Source of the DNA: Flagellimonas yonaguniensis
Lineage (GTDB): Bacteria > Bacteroidota > Bacteroidia > Flavobacteriales > Flavobacteriaceae
Direction: 5' to 3'
Length of the DNA stretch: 64,000 nt
NCBI RefSeq assembly: GCF_029193885.1
Contig: NZ_JARFVB010000001.1
Coordinates: 248,001 to 312,000, forward strand
Part shown: positions 61,593 to 64,000 of the stretch, piece by piece
Layout of the letters: each line of letters opens with the position of its first letter
Position numbering within the stretch: position 1 is the stretch's first letter
The notes under the pieces: generated by a model
Database searches by the model: none
The model's input: the letters and a program-made list of their open reading frames with translations, nothing else
What the model was told of the DNA's origin: nothing
Translations under genes and position numbers: made by a program

Positions 61593-63461
61593 TTATCTCC
61601 CCAAATACACCAAAAGAACACTGATATCTGCAGGGGAAACTCCACTAATTCTAGAGGCATGGGAAATGGTAACTGGTTGAATGGACTCTAACTTTTCACG
61701 AGCTTCATAGGACAAAGATTTAAGTTTTGAATAATCAAAATTATCAGGGATTCGAACATTCTCTAAACGCTGTAATTTATCCGCATTAGTCTTTTCCTTT
61801 TCGATATAACCAGAATATTTCACTTGGATTTCGGCCTGCTCCAACACCTCGGTATCCAATTCATTTTCCTTAACGAACTCTGAAACGGATTCCAATTGAA
61901 GCATATGGTCCATTGTAACTTTTGGTCGAGAAAATACCTTGAACAACTTGTCGGATTGCTTTACCAAAGAGGAGTTTAATGATTCCAAAATGGGGTTGAT
62001 TTCGTCCGTAGTGAAGCTTGTCCTTTTAAAGAAATCCACAAAATTGTCGGACTTGCTCATCTTCTCCTCCATCCGTTTTAGGCGCTCTTCTTTGGCCAAA
62101 CCTATATCATGGCCCTTTGGCGTCAATCGCAAATCGGCATTATCCTGTCTTAGCAAAGTCCTATATTCCGCCCTGGAGGTAAACATACGATAAGGCTCCT
62201 CTGTGCCTTTTGTGATCAAATCATCGACTAAAACGCCAATATAAGCCTCATCTCTTTTGAGAATAAACGGGTCTTTACCATTGATTTTTAAGTGGGCATT
62301 TATGCCTGCCATCAAACCTTGTGAAGCTGCTTCTTCATACCCGGTGGTCCCATTGATTTGACCTGCGAAATACAGGTTGCTTACCAACTTGGTTTCAAGT
62401 GTGTGCTTTAATTGCGTTGGTGGAAAGTAGTCATATTCGATGGCATAACCAGGTCTAAAGAACTTCACGTGTTCAAACCCTTTTACGGATTTCAATGCTT
62501 TATATTGAACATCCTCGGGCAATGATGTGGAGAAACCATTCACATATACCTCAACCGTATTCCACCCTTCTGGTTCCACAAATATTTGGTGCGAATCCTT
62601 GTCCGCAAAACGATTGATTTTATCCTCAATCGACGGACAATATCTCGGACCAATACTCTGAATCCTGCCATTGAACATAGGGGAACGATCGAAGCCTTCT
62701 CGAAGTAAATCGTGCACCAATTTACTGGTATGCGTCATATAACAATCACGCTGAGTTTGTAGAATTGGGGTGTTCAAATAAGAGAATTTCTCGGGTTGGT
62801 CATCCCCTGGTTGTGGAATCATTTTGGAATAATCCAAAGACCTTCCATCAACCCTTGGCGGAGTTCCTGTTTTCATTCTGCCACTGTCAAAGCCCAATTC
62901 AACAAGCTGCTCGGTTATTCCAGTTGCGGCTTTTTCTCCCGCTCTTCCCCCTCCTAATTGTTTCTCTCCGATGTGAATCAAACCATTTAAAAAAGTGCCG
63001 TTTGTTAACACTACGGCTTTGGCTCTAATCTCTAATCCAAGGCTGGTTTTAACACCGACCACCCTATCTCCTTCAATCAACAAACCGTTGACCATTTCCT
63101 GATAGAAATCTGCATTTGGTGTGTTCTCCAAAGCCATCCGCCATTCCTCTGCAAAACGCATACGGTCGTTTTGTGCTCGTGGACTCCACATGGCGGGGCC
63201 TTTTGATTTATTGAGCATCTTAAACTGAATAGCGGACTTATCCGTAACGATTCCGCTGTAGCCCCCAAGCGCATCTATCTCTCGAACAATTTGCCCTTTG
63301 GCAATACCTCCCATTGCAGGGTTGCAAGACATCTGCCCGATAGTTTGAAGGTTCATTGTGACCAATAAAGTGCTTGATCCCATGTTGGCAGCAGCAGCAG
63401 TTGCTTCAGCTCCAGCATGACCTCCCCCTACAACAATAACATCATATTCCTTTTCAAACAT
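61593..63461 (-). CDS. mnmG: tRNA uridine-5-carboxymethylaminomethyl modification enzyme MnmG
   Basis: 622 residues, full length. FAD-binding [10 protein letters not shown] near the N terminus, [22 protein letters not shown] (read as [11 protein letters not shown] and REIDALGG), [26 protein letters not shown], and the C-terminal [16 protein letters not shown]. With MnmE it makes the cmnm5 group at wobble U34 of several tRNAs. The start lies 2 bases after the ybeY stop, and parS-like sites flank the gene on both sides. Confidence 0.98.
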   Translation of the reverse strand: MFEKEYDVIVVGGGHAGAEATAAAANMGSSTLLVTMNLQTIGQMSCNPAMGGIAKGQIVREIDALGGYSGIVTDKSAIQFKMLNKSKGPAMWSPRAQNDRMRFAEEWRMALENTPNADFYQEMVNGLLIEGDRVVGVKTSLGLEIRAKAVVLTNGTFLNGLIHIGEKQLGGGRAGEKAATGITEQLVELGFDSGRMKTGTPPRVDGRSLDYSKMIPQPGDDQPEKFSYLNTPILQTQRDCYMTHTSKLVHDLLREGFDRSPMFNGRIQSIGPRYCPSIEDKINRFADKDSHQIFVEPEGWNTVEVYVNGFSTSLPEDVQYKALKSVKGFEHVKFFRPGYAIEYDYFPPTQLKHTLETKLVSNLYFAGQINGTTGYEEAASQGLMAGINAHLKINGKDPFILKRDEAYIGVLVDDLITKGTEEPYRMFTSRAEYRTLLRQDNADLRLTPKGHDIGLAKEERLKRMEEKMSKSDNFVDFFKRTSFTTDEINPILESLNSSLVKQSDKLFKVFSRPKVTMDHMLQLESVSEFVKENELDTEVLEQAEIQVKYSGYIEKEKTNADKLQRLENVRIPDNFDYSKLKSLSYEAREKLESIQPVTISHASRISGVSPADISVLLVYLGR

Positions 63462-63463
63462 AT

Positions 63464-63883
63464 CTATAGTTCCACGTGGAACATTTTAATCTTTTCTTCT
63501 TCTTTTTCCCGCATCAATTTAGCTTCCTCTACACCTTTATCCCCATATCCTGCGAGATGTAATAGGCCATGACTCATTACTCGACGGAGTTCATTTAAGA
63601 TGTCAACTTTAAACTCCTTGGCATTCTCTTTGACCCGGTCAGTGGATATAAAAATATCCCCTGAAATGGTTTTCCCGTCCGTATAATCGAAAGTGATAAT
63701 GTCGGTGAAAGTATCGTGATCTAAATACTCCTGGTTGAGCTGCAACAAATATTCATCCGTGCAAAAAATGTAGTCAATTTGACCCGCTACAAATCCTTCA
63801 GATTCTATAATCCTAGCTATCCAATCGACATACTCGGATTTGTTATTAATCAACAAGTCGCTTTTAAAATGAAAATCAATCAT
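63464..63883 (-). CDS. ybeY: Endoribonuclease YbeY
   Basis: 139 residues, single-domain metallo-RNase for 16S rRNA 3'-end maturation and ribosome quality control. The zinc site is [12 protein letters not shown]: His105 and His109, with Asp115 where the E. coli enzyme has the third His. The last residues KMFHVEL are encoded by the second parS-like site. Its ATG overlaps the stop of the preceding gene. Confidence 0.93.
   Translation of the reverse strand: MIDFHFKSDLLINNKSEYVDWIARIIESEGFVAGQIDYIFCTDEYLLQLNQEYLDHDTFTDIITFDYTDGKTISGDIFISTDRVKENAKEFKVDILNELRRVMSHGLLHLAGYGDKGVEEAKLMREKEEEKIKMFHVEL
63468..63483. promoter_or_regulatory. parS-like palindrome in the ybeY 3' end
   Basis: AGTTCCACGTGGAACA: differs from the 61567 site only in the first base, and keeps the 14-base palindrome GTTCCACGTGGAAC. 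It lies inside the coding sequence of ybeY, encoding its final residues, and just before mnmG. Confidence 0.6.
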
Positions 63884-64000
63884 TGTCGAAATAAACCTTT
63901 ACCTTCTTTTCAAAATTTTGCCGCAAAGGTAATGCTTGTCTATTTAATATTTCAATGCTATTCCGGTAATCTTGAAGTAGTTCGGGTTTAGTGGTGATTG
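63876..64000 (-). CDS. 3' end of a gene running beyond the window (DUF4175-like)
   Basis: The minus strand is open from the window edge to TGA at 63876-63878, encoding the last 41 residues, ending [28 protein letters not shown] (read as NSIEILNRQALPL and [15 protein letters not shown]). The stop overlaps the ybeY start. I recall IEILNRQ-LPL at the C terminus of the DUF4175 membrane protein that precedes ybeY in Flavobacteriia; the fragment is too short to be certain. Confidence 0.6.
   Translation of the reverse strand, partial: ITTKPELLQDYRNSIEILNRQALPLRQNFEKKVKVYFDND
63924..63955 (-). promoter_or_regulatory. Promoter-like sequence for ybeY-mnmG
   Basis: On the minus strand TTG (63953-63955), 21 bases, TACCTTTG (63924-63931), 40 bases before the ybeY ATG. 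It lies inside the 3' coding part of the upstream gene, so it would be an internal operon promoter. Confidence 0.5.

Overview
The window is chromosomal DNA of a Bacteroidota bacterium of the family Flavobacteriaceae, probably a marine, gliding member (a Muricauda/Flagellimonas-like genus is my guess, not shown by the sequence). The evidence is the split ATP synthase operon (atpB-E-F-H-A-G present, atpD and atpC absent), the type IX secretion lipoprotein PorW/SprE, several families I know almost only from Flavobacteriia (DUF5687, DUF6168, DUF6341, DUF6427, DUF6747, DUF6909, recognised from memory), and recurrent promoter-like boxes of the Bacteroidota type TTG-N19..23-TAnnTTTG. I found no tRNA, rRNA, CRISPR array, transposase or integrase.

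Layout. 1-3330: accessory block on the minus strand with two tandem copies of a lipoprotein leader region. One copy heads a complete 416-residue lipoprotein with a variable-looking C-terminal module, followed by a small exported protein. The other heads a broken copy with a different C-terminal module, followed by a lipoprotein that runs off the window. 3344-9450: ATP synthase genes, with a four-helix-bundle (23S intervening-sequence type) gene lodged between atpA and atpG inside an imperfect inverted repeat. 9428-15395: bactofilin, PorW/SprE, a coiled-coil protein, and an ABC ATPase with a DUF5687 membrane partner. 15506-24116: single genes and small operons (ferredoxin reductase, patatin, arsenosugar pair, GT9/DUF4254, purD).

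24306-44101: a roughly 20 kb surface-polysaccharide locus on the minus strand, of the Wzx/Wzy type. It holds dTDP-rhamnose synthesis (rfbABCD), UDP-galactopyranose mutase, UDP-xylose synthase, a WcaJ-like priming transferase, a flippase, two O-antigen-polymerase/ligase-like proteins, a Wzz-like protein and two glycosyltransferases. Embedded in it are cysD, cysN, cysC (PAPS synthesis), cysQ (PAP removal) and two sulfotransferases, without a PAPS reductase in the window. The natural reading is a sulfated, rhamnose- and galactofuranose-containing glycan.

44106-56599: envelope and core genes (DUF6909, GH3 family, M23 peptidase, TatA, a PorE-like OmpA protein, a MltD-like lytic transglycosylase, pgk, holB). 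56614-59337: a plus-strand run of small membrane proteins plus a Crp/Fnr regulator. 59393-64000: OmpH-like lipoprotein, methyltransferase, lipoprotein, mnmG, ybeY and the 3' end of a further gene. Two near-identical 16-base parS-like palindromes flank mnmG.

The most unusual parts are the duplicated effector-like cassettes at the left edge, the flanked insertion in the ATP synthase operon together with an in-frame duplication of the atpG 3' end, the sulfation module, and the parS-like pair.
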